Shown: positions 6,716-15,114, counted from the first letter of the stretch. The stretch: 34,679 nucleotides of DNA from Anaerolineaceae bacterium UBA1363 (GCA_002306055.1 DBRR01000010.1:1-34679); one strand, 5' to 3'. The notes: a model not told the origin generated them from the letters alone. Made by a program: numbers and translations.

Positions 6716-8317
6716 TTGGACGATCAATACTTGCTGTCAATGAAAAATATTTCCAAGGAATATTTTGGTAATCGGGTTTTGAAAGGCGTTAACCTCAATG
6801 TGAAGCCTGGTGAAATCCATGCCCTGGTCGGAGAAAACGGCGCTGGCAAAACCACCTTGATGAATATTCTTTTTGGAATGCCCGTTATTTATTCCACAGG
6901 AGGATTTGAAGGCGAAATCCAGATAAATGGAGAATCAATCTCCATTGACAGTCCGCATACTGCCATGAACTGTGGAATTGGCATGGTTCACCAGGAATTT
7001 ATGCTTATCCCCGAATTCAATGTCACAGAAAACATCAAGCTGGGTAGAGAAATTGGTGAACCTACCGCGTTGAGTAAGATTTTTGGCAATTTACTTGAAA
7101 AGATGAATTGGACACAAATGTCCAAAGAAGCCCGAAAGGCTTTGGATAGCATCGGGATGATGAACATTGATGAATATGCTAAAGTGGCAGGAATGCCGAT
7201 TGGTTATAAACAATTTATCGAAATCGCCCGTGAAATCGATAAAACTGGCATAAAGTTGCTTGTTTTTGACGAACCCACTGCGGTTTTGACCGAAGGAGAA
7301 GCGGACCGTTTGTTGGAAATCATGCGATTGATTGCCAAAAAGGGAATTGCTATCATCTTCATCACCCACAGGTTAACCGAGGTTATGGCTGTGGCTGATA
7401 GCATGACTATTTTACGGGATGGTGAATTTGTCGTTCGAAAAGATGTCAAGGATATTACTCTGACAAAAATCGCCGAACTTATGATCGGCCGTCAAATCGA
7501 TAAATTGGTTGATGATAGTCTTTTAGCAAGCCGGGACTTGTCAGATAACAAAATTGCGCTCGAATTCAAAGATTATCACGTGGACATGCCCGGAGAACGC
7601 GTGAAAGGCATGAACATTAAAATCCGGGAAGGTGAAATTTTTGGGTTCGGTGGTTTGGCAGGACAAGGCAAAATAGGCATTGTCAACGGCATTATAGGTC
7701 TTTTCGACACGCAAGGGGATGTTTTCGCTTTTGGGAAACGCTTGGATCTCAGCAAATTGGGTGAAGCCCTCCGCAATAATATTGCTTTTGTTTCAGAAGA
7801 CCGCAGAGGTGTCGGTTTGTTGCTTGGCGAATCGGTTGAGCGGAATATCACATTTACAGCAATGCAAATAAAGGATCAATTTCTAAGACGCATCGGCCCA
7901 ATGAAAATTTTGGATAAAGCCAAAGCGGATCAACACACCCGGGAAATGATCAAATTGTTTGATATCCGCTGCACTGGTCCTTCCCAGACAGCCGGCAGTC
8001 TTTCGGGAGGCAACCAGCAAAAAGTATGCCTTGCCAGGGCTATAACAATGGACCCTAAAATTCTGATTGTGTCAGAACCAACACGCGGTATTGATATTGG
8101 TGCGAAAAAATTGGTTTTGGAGTATCTTACGAAAATTAATCGTGAACAGGGAACAACGATTGTAATGATCAGTTCAGAATTGGTGGAGCTCAGATCTCTG
8201 TGCGATCGCATAGCAATTGTCTCCGAAGGAAAAGTTTTCTCGGTAATGAAACCCGATGATTCTGATGCTGCATTTGGTCTGGCCATGGCAGGTGTCAGAG
8301 AGGAGGAAGCCGTATGA
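6716..8317 (+). CDS. ABC importer double ATPase (RbsA/MglA/BMP-transport type)
   Basis: A 533-aa fusion of two nucleotide-binding domains that powers the permeases encoded next. Domain 1 has Walker A GENGAGKTT (residues 39-47) and Walker B LLVFDEPTAVL, but its signature is degenerate (GMPIGYKQFIEIARE). Domain 2 lacks a proper Walker A (GLAGQGKIGI) but has a canonical LSGGNQQK (from residue 429) and ILIVSEPTRGID (S453, E454). One composite site (Walker A of domain 1 with the signature of domain 2) is therefore intact and the other is degenerate, as is common in this family. The TTG at 6716 is chosen because GAAGGAG ends eight bases before it; the ATG at 6689 and the TTG at 6662 lie beside or inside the hairpin. 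The stop overlaps the next start as ATGA. Confidence 0.9.
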   Translation: MDDQYLLSMKNISKEYFGNRVLKGVNLNVKPGEIHALVGENGAGKTTLMNILFGMPVIYSTGGFEGEIQINGESISIDSPHTAMNCGIGMVHQEFMLIPEFNVTENIKLGREIGEPTALSKIFGNLLEKMNWTQMSKEARKALDSIGMMNIDEYAKVAGMPIGYKQFIEIAREIDKTGIKLLVFDEPTAVLTEGEADRLLEIMRLIAKKGIAIIFITHRLTEVMAVADSMTILRDGEFVVRKDVKDITLTKIAELMIGRQIDKLVDDSLLASRDLSDNKIALEFKDYHVDMPGERVKGMNIKIREGEIFGFGGLAGQGKIGIVNGIIGLFDTQGDVFAFGKRLDLSKLGEALRNNIAFVSEDRRGVGLLLGESVERNITFTAMQIKDQFLRRIGPMKILDKAKADQHTREMIKLFDIRCTGPSQTAGSLSGGNQQKVCLARAITMDPKILIVSEPTRGIDIGAKKLVLEYLTKINREQGTTIVMISSELVELRSLCDRIAIVSEGKVFSVMKPDDSDAAFGLAMAGVREEEAV

Positions 8318-9429
8318 AAACCATAAAAGAAATCTACGAAAGCATCGGATTACCAAGATTAATTATCGGTCTGTTTTTCATCTGCCTCGTCGTAGTCTCC
8401 ATAATTTTGGGGTTTTCACCAGCCGCATTATTTAGCGATGTTGTCAGGCGCTGGCTGATGTACGGAACTTTGGTATTAGCAATGGTTCCGGGCATTCAAA
8501 GTGGAATCGGATTGAATTTTGGCGTTTCTTTGGGAATTTCGGCAGGACTTTTAGGTTCTGTTTTTGCGATGGAAATCAGTTTTCTCAGAAACTGGAACGA
8601 GGTTTTAGGAGCTGGCGCGCCCTGGTTGACACTTTTGCTCGCACTCATTTTTGGAATCATCATGGCGACGATATTGGGAACGCTTTATGGTTTACTTCTC
8701 AACCGAGTCAAAGGCTCAGAAATGACGGTTTCCACCTATGTTGGTTTTTCGGTAATTGCCTTCATGAACATCGTTTGGCTCTCACTCGCCTTCAAAAACG
8801 GTGAACTTAGCTGGCCTCTACAGGGGCAGGGTTTGCGCAACACAGCCAGTCTTTCAGGCAGCTTTGGGGGATTATTGAGTAATCCAGACGTAGTACAGTC
8901 AACGCAGCCGGCATGGCTGCATTGGTTAGCCTTCAAAATTGGAGACTTTACTCTCCCCCTTGGGTTGATTTTGGTATTTGCTCTGTTGTGCTTTTTTGTC
9001 TGGCTCTTTTTCAGAAGCAAAATGGGTATAGCCATGAGCGGAGCAGGTGAGAATCAACTGTTCACCACCTCCAGCGGCATCGATGTTGACCGTATGCGCA
9101 TTCTGGGTACCGCGATTTCGACTGTTCTTGGAGCGGTAGGGATTATTCTTTACGCCCAAACTTACGGCTTTTTGCAGCTTTATAACGCACCCCTCATGAT
9201 GGGATTTGCCAGCGCGGCTTCAATCTTGATTGGAGGCGCCTCGGTGAGGCGTGCGAAAATTTCGCATGTCCTGATTGGAACTTTGCTTTTCCAGGGAATC
9301 CTTGTGACCGCCTTACCTGTCGCTAATGAAGTGATTAAAATTGGAACTCTACCAGAAGTGTTGAGAATCATTATTTCCAATGGCATTATTCTCTATGCCT
9401 TATCCAAGACGAAAGGAGGAAACCAATGA
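8314..9429 (+). CDS. ABC importer permease 1 (BPD_transp_2 family)
   Basis: A 371-aa inner-membrane protein with about nine hydrophobic helices. It carries the coupling region GENQLFTTSSGIDVDRMRILG and later ILIGGASVRRAKISHVLIG, both typical of ribose/galactose/nucleoside-type permeases (PF02653). Its start overlaps the ATPase stop (ATGA), and its own stop overlaps the second permease start in the same way, so the three are translationally coupled. It should pair with permease 2 as a heterodimer. The transported compound cannot be deduced. Confidence 0.88.
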   Translation: MKTIKEIYESIGLPRLIIGLFFICLVVVSIILGFSPAALFSDVVRRWLMYGTLVLAMVPGIQSGIGLNFGVSLGISAGLLGSVFAMEISFLRNWNEVLGAGAPWLTLLLALIFGIIMATILGTLYGLLLNRVKGSEMTVSTYVGFSVIAFMNIVWLSLAFKNGELSWPLQGQGLRNTASLSGSFGGLLSNPDVVQSTQPAWLHWLAFKIGDFTLPLGLILVFALLCFFVWLFFRSKMGIAMSGAGENQLFTTSSGIDVDRMRILGTAISTVLGAVGIILYAQTYGFLQLYNAPLMMGFASAASILIGGASVRRAKISHVLIGTLLFQGILVTALPVANEVIKIGTLPEVLRIIISNGIILYALSKTKGGNQ

Positions 9430-10934
9430 ACCAAAAAAATGATTTCTTCAAAAAAGCCGGTTCTTTCCTCTTTGACAATAAGGTCATGATTGCTTTCGCG
9501 GCTATTTGTCTTGCTGCCATTTTGCTCTCGGGCAGTCCTATGACTTTTATTGTGGATGGTGTTTTTACTCGCATAACCCGTAATACCTTCACCGTACTGG
9601 CTTTGATCATTCCGGTTCTGGCTGGCTTAGGCTTGAACTTTGGCATCGTCATTGGCGCGATTGCTGCCCAAATTGCTGTGTTCTGCGTTGTCTACTGGGG
9701 GCTTGGCGGTTTTGGCGGTATGCTTTTGAGCGTCCTGATAGCCACTCCACTGGCTGTGCTGTTTGGCTATCTGGTAGGAAAACTTTTCAACCGCATGAAA
9801 GGCGCGGAGATGATTGCCGGGCTTATTTTGGGCTATTTTGCTGATGGTTTATACCAGCTGTTGTTCCTGGTGATTATCGGCGGGGTCATTCCAGTCGACA
9901 ATCCCAAATTAATCATTTCTGGCGGGATGGGGGTTAAAAATACGATCGACTTGACGGGTAATCTAAAATACGCAATTGATTCTGTGCGTATGGTGGACAT
10001 CGTCACGGTTGTATTTTACGTGGTTCTGGCTGTCACTCTCATCAAAATCATCTTACACCTTCTCAAAAAGTATCAGTTGAACAAGGGAGATTTCATCTTC
10101 TTTGGGATTTTTGGGCTTTTGTTTGGCATCTCGTATATCCCCGAAATTGAGAAATTCCTTTCCACAGATCGCTTAATTTTGTTGGATGCCCTGACGGCGG
10201 TGCTGATTGTTTTGGCGATCTTGGAGTTAATAAAAATTATTAAGTCGATCTGGATCAATAAAGAACCACTCAAAACCTTGGTCAAACCCATTGTGACGCT
10301 GCTGGTTTACGGTCTGATTTACGCCCTAACCTTTATACCTGAGATTGAAGAAGTGCTTTCGTACGTCAAGTTACCAGTTTTGCCGTTTCTTTTGATAGCA
10401 GGTTTGTGCTGGTTTAATCAAAAGATTCTATCCACCCGCTTAGGCCAGAATATGCGCACTGTTGGACAGAGCCAAAGCGTGGCAATGGCTTCGGGCATTG
10501 ATGTCGATAAGACCCGCGTGATTGCAATGATCATTTCTACCGTTTTAGCAAGCTGGGGACAGTTGATCTTCCTGCAAAATATCGGTACTTTTTCAACCTA
10601 CGGCGCTCACACGCAAATCGCGCAATTTGCCATTGCAGCCTTACTGGTTGGAGGCGCATCGGTGCAGAAAGCCACCAACAAACAGGCCATCATCGGTGTC
10701 ATTCTCTTCCATACACTGTTTATTGTAGCCCCGGAAGCAGGCAAGCAATTGTTCGACAACGCTCAGATTGGTGAGTACTTCAGAGTGTTTGTTTCCTACG
10801 GCGTTATTGCTCTTTCGCTGGCAATGCATGCCTGGACGCAATTCAAGAAAGAGGTTCAACCCCCAACAGGAGGAGCCGATCTGGAAATTCCCGCCTTGCC
10901 GGCAGTAACTGTGAAGCAACAAACTCTTAAATAA
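9426..10934 (+). CDS. ABC importer permease 2 (BPD_transp_2 family) with internal insertion
   Basis: A 502-aa partner of permease 1. Conserved regions are LGLNFGIVIGAIAAQIAVF near the N-terminus and VAMASGIDVDKTRVIA followed by ALLVGGASVQKATNKQAIIG near the C-terminus, matching permease 1. It is about 130 residues longer, owing to extra hydrophobic sequence around residues 200-330. In that part YIPEIEKFLS (237-246) and FIPEIEEVLS (303-312) repeat each other 66 residues apart, each after a hydrophobic stretch, so the insert seems to be a duplicated helix-loop module. AAGGAGG lies just before the ATG, inside the end of permease 1. A strong terminator follows at 10971. Confidence 0.87.
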   Translation: MNQKNDFFKKAGSFLFDNKVMIAFAAICLAAILLSGSPMTFIVDGVFTRITRNTFTVLALIIPVLAGLGLNFGIVIGAIAAQIAVFCVVYWGLGGFGGMLLSVLIATPLAVLFGYLVGKLFNRMKGAEMIAGLILGYFADGLYQLLFLVIIGGVIPVDNPKLIISGGMGVKNTIDLTGNLKYAIDSVRMVDIVTVVFYVVLAVTLIKIILHLLKKYQLNKGDFIFFGIFGLLFGISYIPEIEKFLSTDRLILLDALTAVLIVLAILELIKIIKSIWINKEPLKTLVKPIVTLLVYGLIYALTFIPEIEEVLSYVKLPVLPFLLIAGLCWFNQKILSTRLGQNMRTVGQSQSVAMASGIDVDKTRVIAMIISTVLASWGQLIFLQNIGTFSTYGAHTQIAQFAIAALLVGGASVQKATNKQAIIGVILFHTLFIVAPEAGKQLFDNAQIGEYFRVFVSYGVIALSLAMHAWTQFKKEVQPPTGGADLEIPALPAVTVKQQTLK

Positions 10935-10970
10935 AAGTTTCTTACTCGTAGATTTTCTATTACGACCCCA

Positions 10971-11005
10971 CAAAACACCTTCGCATGAAGGTGTTTTGTT
11001 TCTTT
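10971..11005 (+). terminator. Rho-independent terminator of the importer operon
   Basis: A perfect 12-bp stem (10971-10982 with 10987-10998), a GCAT loop, then TTTCTTT. It closes the operon that starts at 5239. Confidence 0.9.
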
Positions 11006-11075
11006 GTGAGTTTATCCGATCAAATATCATTTTAGCGCTAATTCCTTCTTAACCCCGTTTCATTTTGACCTATTT

Positions 11076-11101
11076 ACAAGCCCTTTTCACAAGCCCTTTT
11101 C
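11076..11101. repeat. 13-bp tandem duplication upstream of the sigma factor gene
   Basis: ACAAGCCCTTTTC occurs twice head to tail (11076-11088 and 11089-11101), just upstream of the likely promoter region. Confidence 0.85.
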
Positions 11102-11110
11102 ATTTTGCTC

Positions 11111-11139
11111 TTGAATTTTGTCTTAAAATATCGTACTCT
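11111..11139 (+). promoter_or_regulatory. Possible weak promoter of the sigma factor operon
   Basis: TTGAAT (11111-11116), 17 bases, TACTCT (11134-11139). Both boxes are imperfect. It is the best pair found between the terminator at 10971 and the start at 11184, and an alternative TAAAAT at 11124 has no -35 partner. Confidence 0.3.
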
Positions 11140-11183
11140 ATTGAAACGTAATTCAACAATACAGAAAAGGTCCACTGCTATCT

Positions 11184-12383
11184 ATGGCAAGATTGAACAA
11201 CCAACCTATACTCGACGAAGATCCCCCATCAACATCTCTCACTCGCCTTTTGGATTTTGCTCGAAAAAAGTCGTACGTGACTAATGATGACATTCTTCGT
11301 TTCTTCCCTGAAGCTGAGCAGGATATCGACCAGCTCGAAGGAGTCTATAACGCCTTAAACAATGCTGGCATCGCTATTACCGACGATGATATGCCAAGAG
11401 AGGAACCCTCAGATGAGGAGCTTTCAGATACCATCGATGAAGAACCAGCTGTCGACGATTTGGCTAGTATTGATACCGATGACACAATTGGACTGTACCT
11501 GAAGGAAGTCAGCCGTGTGCCATTGCTGAATGATATCGAAGAAGAGGTCATTTTGGCGAAGAGGATCGAACGAGGTCGAATGGCACGGGCAGAGCTCGCC
11601 CAGGGAAACCTGAGTAACAAGAGACGCATGGAACTGCGTCAACTTATTGAGGATGGCACACAGGCTCGTGACCACCTCATCACCGCTAATTCCCGCCTGG
11701 TGATCAGCGTCGCCAAGAAATATATGGGGCGCGGCGTTCCTTTCCTTGACCTGATCCAGGAAGGAAACATTGGCTTGATCCGCGCTACCAAGAAATTTGA
11801 ATACCAACGCGGACATAAATTTAGCACTTATGCCACCTGGTGGATCCGCCAGGCCGTCACCCGTGCCATCGCGGACCAGGGCAGAACTATCCGCGTTCCG
11901 GTGCACATGGGCGACCAGATCAACAAGCTTCTGCGCGTCCAGCATCAGCTCACCCAGAAATTGGGTCGGGATCCATCGGTCGAAGAGTTGGCTGAAGCAC
12001 TTGATGTGCCACCCAAGAAGGTCGAGAACATGATTCAGGTTGCCCGCCGGCCGCTTTCGCTGGAAACACCAACGGATGATGAGGAGGATTCCGTGCTCGG
12101 TGACTTCATCGAAGATGACGAAGCTCCGCCACCGGATGAAACCGCCACATTTAACCTGTTGCGCGAACACCTCGTGGAAGTGCTGGATACACTCCCTCCC
12201 CGCGAAGTACGTATCTTGCAGTTGCGCTATGGTTTGCTGGATGGACAGGCATACACCCTCGAAGAAGTTGGGCGGAAAATGGGCGTCACACGCGAACGTG
12301 TGCGTCAGATTGAAGCCCAGGCGCTCACCCGCCTGCGCCACCCGAGCGTGAGACGAAAATTGCGCGATTACCTCGGAGACTAG
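11184..12383 (+). CDS. rpoD: Principal RNA polymerase sigma factor (sigma-70 group 1, RpoD/SigA)
   Basis: A 399-aa housekeeping sigma factor. A region 1.1-like segment (LTRLLDFARKKSYVTNDDIL, from residue 19) and an acidic linker precede region 1.2 (DTIGLYLKEVSRVPLL, from residue 100). Regions 2.1-2.4 include RLVISVAKKYMGRGVPFLDLIQEG and FSTYATWWIRQAVTRAI (to about 230). Region 3 begins around RTIRVPVHMGDQINKLL, and region 4.2 has the helix-turn-helix TLEEVGRKMGVTRERVRQIE (358-377). Region 1.1 and the full set of conserved regions favour a group 1 factor. The ATG at 11184 has only a distant GAAAAGG upstream. The next gene starts two bases after the stop, so the sigma gene heads an operon with an acidic protein, NDP kinase and an arsenate-reductase fusion. 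Confidence 0.93.
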   Translation: MARLNNQPILDEDPPSTSLTRLLDFARKKSYVTNDDILRFFPEAEQDIDQLEGVYNALNNAGIAITDDDMPREEPSDEELSDTIDEEPAVDDLASIDTDDTIGLYLKEVSRVPLLNDIEEEVILAKRIERGRMARAELAQGNLSNKRRMELRQLIEDGTQARDHLITANSRLVISVAKKYMGRGVPFLDLIQEGNIGLIRATKKFEYQRGHKFSTYATWWIRQAVTRAIADQGRTIRVPVHMGDQINKLLRVQHQLTQKLGRDPSVEELAEALDVPPKKVENMIQVARRPLSLETPTDDEEDSVLGDFIEDDEAPPPDETATFNLLREHLVEVLDTLPPREVRILQLRYGLLDGQAYTLEEVGRKMGVTRERVRQIEAQALTRLRHPSVRRKLRDYLGD

Positions 12384-12385
12384 CT

Positions 12386-13033
12386 GTGTCTGAGCAAGAA
12401 AATGATATTACCCAACCAGTCGTCGTGAATGGATCCACTGCAGCACCGCCCCGTGAAGAGGGTACGCAGCCAGTCAAAGTCTCGTCGGATGCGCCCCAAA
12501 CACAGGTGCCGGAATGGTTACTAAAGTTTGCGGCAAGCCCGGAGCAGTCTGGGGAGGATACCCAGACTGGTGGCACCCAGGATCTTCAGGCTCCTTTCTT
12601 GGAGGATCTGGAAGAGGAGCAGGCATTCACACCACCTGTAATACCTGTCGAAAATGAATGGCAGGAAATAGGTGACTTCCAGGAGCAGGAAACACTGGAA
12701 ATTGAGCCAGCCAGCGAAACCCAGGAGATCGAATCAGCGGCGGAAACATTCGAAGCTCCCGAAGCTGGTATGGATGTAAACCTGATCGAAAATGACGGGG
12801 AGCCTATCGCAGAAGACTTGCATCTTCAGGCAGTAGAAACTTTCAGGCAGGAAGTCCGCGACTTCCTCAATCAAGGACAACGCGAAAAAGCTATCAAGCT
12901 AATCCTTGATAATAAATCGGATCCTGGTTTTGCGGAAGCCGCGAAGCAAATCCTGCGCTCCCAACTGACGCTCTCCTCGGACGCGAGCGATCTTTGGGAC
13001 ATCTACGACGAACTCAATAGCGCATTGGATTGA
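12386..13033 (+). CDS. Acidic hypothetical protein co-transcribed with the sigma factor
   Basis: A 215-aa protein I do not recognise. Residues 1-145 are rich in Glu, Gln, Pro, Thr and Ser and probably disordered, apart from a short VPEWLLKFA segment near residue 41. The last 70 residues (from about VETFRQEVRDFLNQGQREKAI) look like compact amphipathic helices, somewhat TPR-like. There is no signal peptide or membrane segment. The GTG start has GGAG seven bases upstream, inside the end of the sigma gene, and the gap between the two genes is two bases. Strong acidity plus tight coupling to the sigma factor suggests a binding partner or chaperone-like role, but that is only a guess. Confidence 0.7.
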   Translation: MSEQENDITQPVVVNGSTAAPPREEGTQPVKVSSDAPQTQVPEWLLKFAASPEQSGEDTQTGGTQDLQAPFLEDLEEEQAFTPPVIPVENEWQEIGDFQEQETLEIEPASETQEIESAAETFEAPEAGMDVNLIENDGEPIAEDLHLQAVETFRQEVRDFLNQGQREKAIKLILDNKSDPGFAEAAKQILRSQLTLSSDASDLWDIYDELNSALD

Positions 13034-13058
13034 GAAAAAACTCTGATTGGAGTGTGGC

Positions 13059-13505
13059 ATGGAACGTTCCTTAGTGTTGGTTAAACCCGATGGCGTACAG
13101 CGTGGGTTGATTGGTGAGGTGATCACAAGGCTTGAAAACCGCGGGCTGCGTCTTGTGGCTGCGAAATTCCTGCAGGTTAGCCCGGAGCTGGCAAAACAGC
13201 ATTATGCCGTTCATGCGGGAAAACCATTTTTTGATAGCTTGATTGCTTTTATCACCTCTTCACCGGTGATGGCAATGGTCTGGACCGGACCGGATGCAAT
13301 TGTTGCCATACGCCAGACAATGGGAAAAACACGCGGTACGGATGCAGACCCCGGCACAATCCGCAGTGATTATGCCATCCAAAATCAGAAGAACCTCACC
13401 CATGCCTCTGACTCTGCTGAAAACGCTGAAATTGAAATCGCGCTGTGGTTCACACCAGAAGAACTGGTCGATTGGAAGCGCTGTACTGAGGACTGGAGCT
13501 TTTAA
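13059..13505 (+). CDS. ndk: Nucleoside diphosphate kinase
   Basis: A 148-aa enzyme that moves the gamma phosphate of ATP to nucleoside diphosphates through a phosphohistidine. It starts MERSLVLVKPDGVQRGLIGE, typical of the family, and has the catalytic histidine at H115 in NLTHASDS (usual form NLIHGSDS). R102, S103 and D104 in TIRSDY also match. The length is standard. The ATG at 13059 is preferred because GGAG lies six bases before it; the upstream in-frame TTG at 13047 overlaps that site. The stop codon overlaps the next start (TAATG), so translation is likely coupled. Confidence 0.93.
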   Translation: MERSLVLVKPDGVQRGLIGEVITRLENRGLRLVAAKFLQVSPELAKQHYAVHAGKPFFDSLIAFITSSPVMAMVWTGPDAIVAIRQTMGKTRGTDADPGTIRSDYAIQNQKNLTHASDSAENAEIEIALWFTPEELVDWKRCTEDWSF

Positions 13506-14248
13506 TGGCAAACGAAGGTTTGGATTCTTACGTAACAGTCTACAGCGCCCATGGCAGACTGGACGCTGAAACGATTAAGGCGTTCCTCGAGGCACAGGGC
13601 ATCTCTGTTTACATCGACCAGGACACGTTGGGGCTGATCTATAGCTTTACAGTTGGCGACCTCGGCGAGGTGGGCATAAAGGTGCCCCCTGAAGATGCCG
13701 ACAAAGCTAAAGCCCTTCTGGCGGCGATGGACAAAGGCGATTTTTCAAATGAGATCCTTGTCGAAGATGAAAATGCAACGAACGCACCGCACATTGAGCC
13801 CTCCGATGCAGAAGATGACGAACTAAAGGGTCGGAAAAAAGTTCTTTTCTTGTGCACAGGCAACTCCGCACGCAGCCAGATGGCTGAAGCAATCGTAAAT
13901 AACGACTGCTGGGATAAATGGGTGGCCTTCAGCGCCGGCACCGAACCTACCGGTATGGTGAACCCGTTTGCACAAAAGGTCATTGAGGAAGCTGGCATTT
14001 TTCATCAAGGGCGGTCAAAATCGGTCGACGAGTTTTCAAATGACACCTTTGACCTTGTAGTCACTGTCTGTGACCGCGCGAACGAGACCTGCCCGGTTTG
14101 GCTCAAACAAGGTGAGAAAATCCACCTGGGTTTCGAAGATCCTGCAGCGGTTGTTGGCAGTGATGAGCAAAAATTGGCAGTTTTTCGCAAGACTTTTGCC
14201 CTCATGCGCGCTACCATCCCTTCTTTACTCACCAAGTACGCTGCTTGA
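13505..14248 (+). CDS. DUF2007-like domain fused to thioredoxin-type arsenate reductase / LMW phosphatase
   Basis: A 247-aa two-domain protein. Residues 8-80 (VTVYSAHGRLDAETIKAFLE... VKVPPEDADKAKALL-like) resemble the small DUF2007 fold. After an acidic linker, residues 112-247 form a low-molecular-weight phosphatase/ArsC domain. Its anion loop is C117-TGNSA-R123-S, and two further cysteines are C189 (VVTVCD) and C196 (ETCP). The spacings C117-C189 (72) and C189-C196 (7) equal those of Cys10, Cys82 and Cys89 in the staphylococcal thioredoxin-coupled ArsC, so a three-cysteine arsenate-reduction relay is likely. D212-P213 would supply the general acid. It overlaps ndk by one base and ends the sigma operon. 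No other ars genes are nearby, so a general phosphatase role is possible, though the cysteine triad speaks for reduction. Confidence 0.85.
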   Translation: MANEGLDSYVTVYSAHGRLDAETIKAFLEAQGISVYIDQDTLGLIYSFTVGDLGEVGIKVPPEDADKAKALLAAMDKGDFSNEILVEDENATNAPHIEPSDAEDDELKGRKKVLFLCTGNSARSQMAEAIVNNDCWDKWVAFSAGTEPTGMVNPFAQKVIEEAGIFHQGRSKSVDEFSNDTFDLVVTVCDRANETCPVWLKQGEKIHLGFEDPAAVVGSDEQKLAVFRKTFALMRATIPSLLTKYAA

Positions 14249-14272
14249 ACAACGAATCAATAGATACAAAAA

Positions 14273-14302
14273 CTGCTCTGGCTTTCAGAGTAGATTTTAT
14301 TT
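14273..14302 (+). terminator. Terminator of the sigma factor operon
   Basis: An 8-bp stem with one G-U pair (14273-14280 with 14286-14293), a 5-base loop and ATTTTATTT after it. It lies 25 bases beyond the stop of the ArsC fusion. Confidence 0.7.
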
Positions 14303-14306
14303 CGAC

Positions 14307-15056
14307 CTACAAGTTGCGTATCCTGTAAAAATATTTGTCAACCAGGGCATCGTTATGCAGTTTGATGGCGGGGTCTTCATACGCCAGATGTCCATTGTAG
14401 TAAACATCAGGTTGGATCCCCAAATCCACAAGGTTCTCGCAGGTCTGCACAAGCAGCGCAGGCACTATGAAAGCCACAGGGATGGTGGAGGTAGCTCCAA
14501 CTTTCTGAGAAAAACCCGGAATCTCAACCGCGGCATCACCGTAAAGGGAGCAGTTGTCGATGACAACATCTGCCACGTCCTTCAGCTTCTTGCCGCTGCT
14601 GTGGTGAGTTGTGAGCTGATCGGCATATGTTACGTTTGTGATCGCGATCACTGGCACTCCCCGTTCTTTAGCTCCCAGTGCCACATCCACCGTAGCAGCG
14701 TTGTTGCCTGAGTTGGAAATACAAATGATTGCGTCCGGAGGCAGGACGCGGTTGTATTCCAGGATGACTCTGCCGATGCCCTCGAGTTTCTCGATCTTGC
14801 TGGTTTTAGTGACTTCGTTGATACCTGCCACAGCTGACTCAAAAATCGCGTGCACGTTCGCCAGCGTAGCAGCCCGCCAAAACACATCTTCAGCTATCAG
14901 ACTGGAGTGCCCTGACCCAAACAGGTGAATGATTCCATTGTTCTGGGTAGTATTTGTGAGGATCTCTGCCGCCTTCATAATATTGGCTTCTTGTGTGTTG
15001 AGGACATCCTCAACGACTTCCCGCATAACTTCAAAGTAGAGCTGCCAACTTTTCAT
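14307..15056 (-). CDS. SIS-domain phosphosugar-binding protein (UPF0309-like)
   Basis: A 249-aa protein with a single sugar-isomerase (SIS) domain: strand IIHLFGSGHSS (nucleotide-fold glycine turn), a ligand-loop ISNSGNNAATVDVA and VIAITNVTYADQLTTHHSSG. The arrangement matches the UPF0309 group, predicted to bind or isomerise a phosphosugar; no substrate is established. The N-terminal helix (YFEVMREVVEDVLNTQEANI) is typical of the family. GGAG lies five bases before the ATG, and a promoter with a perfect TATAAT lies at 15084-15114. It is transcribed divergently from the lytic transglycosylase, which hints at a cell-wall amino-sugar link. Confidence 0.82.
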   Translation of the reverse strand: MKSWQLYFEVMREVVEDVLNTQEANIMKAAEILTNTTQNNGIIHLFGSGHSSLIAEDVFWRAATLANVHAIFESAVAGINEVTKTSKIEKLEGIGRVILEYNRVLPPDAIICISNSGNNAATVDVALGAKERGVPVIAITNVTYADQLTTHHSSGKKLKDVADVVIDNCSLYGDAAVEIPGFSQKVGATSTIPVAFIVPALLVQTCENLVDLGIQPDVYYNGHLAYEDPAIKLHNDALVDKYFYRIRNL

Positions 15057-15083
15057 CCGAACTCCAGATTTGTTTTTTTTTTG

Positions 15084-15114
15084 ATTATATTCAACCTTAT
15101 CCGGTTTAGGTCAA
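15084..15114 (-). promoter_or_regulatory. Promoter of the SIS-domain gene
   Basis: Minus strand: TTGACC (15109-15114), a long 19-base spacer and a perfect TATAAT (15084-15089). Start near 15077, about 20 bases before the ATG. Confidence 0.7.

Noticed and set aside
11424..12341. 305-codon open frame antisense to the sigma factor gene
   Set aside because: It is the mirror of a highly conserved gene, with no recognisable protein features.
12386..14248. Stress or arsenic-resistance island
   Set aside because: No arsB, arsR or transposon genes are present, and composition and operon spacing match the neighbours.
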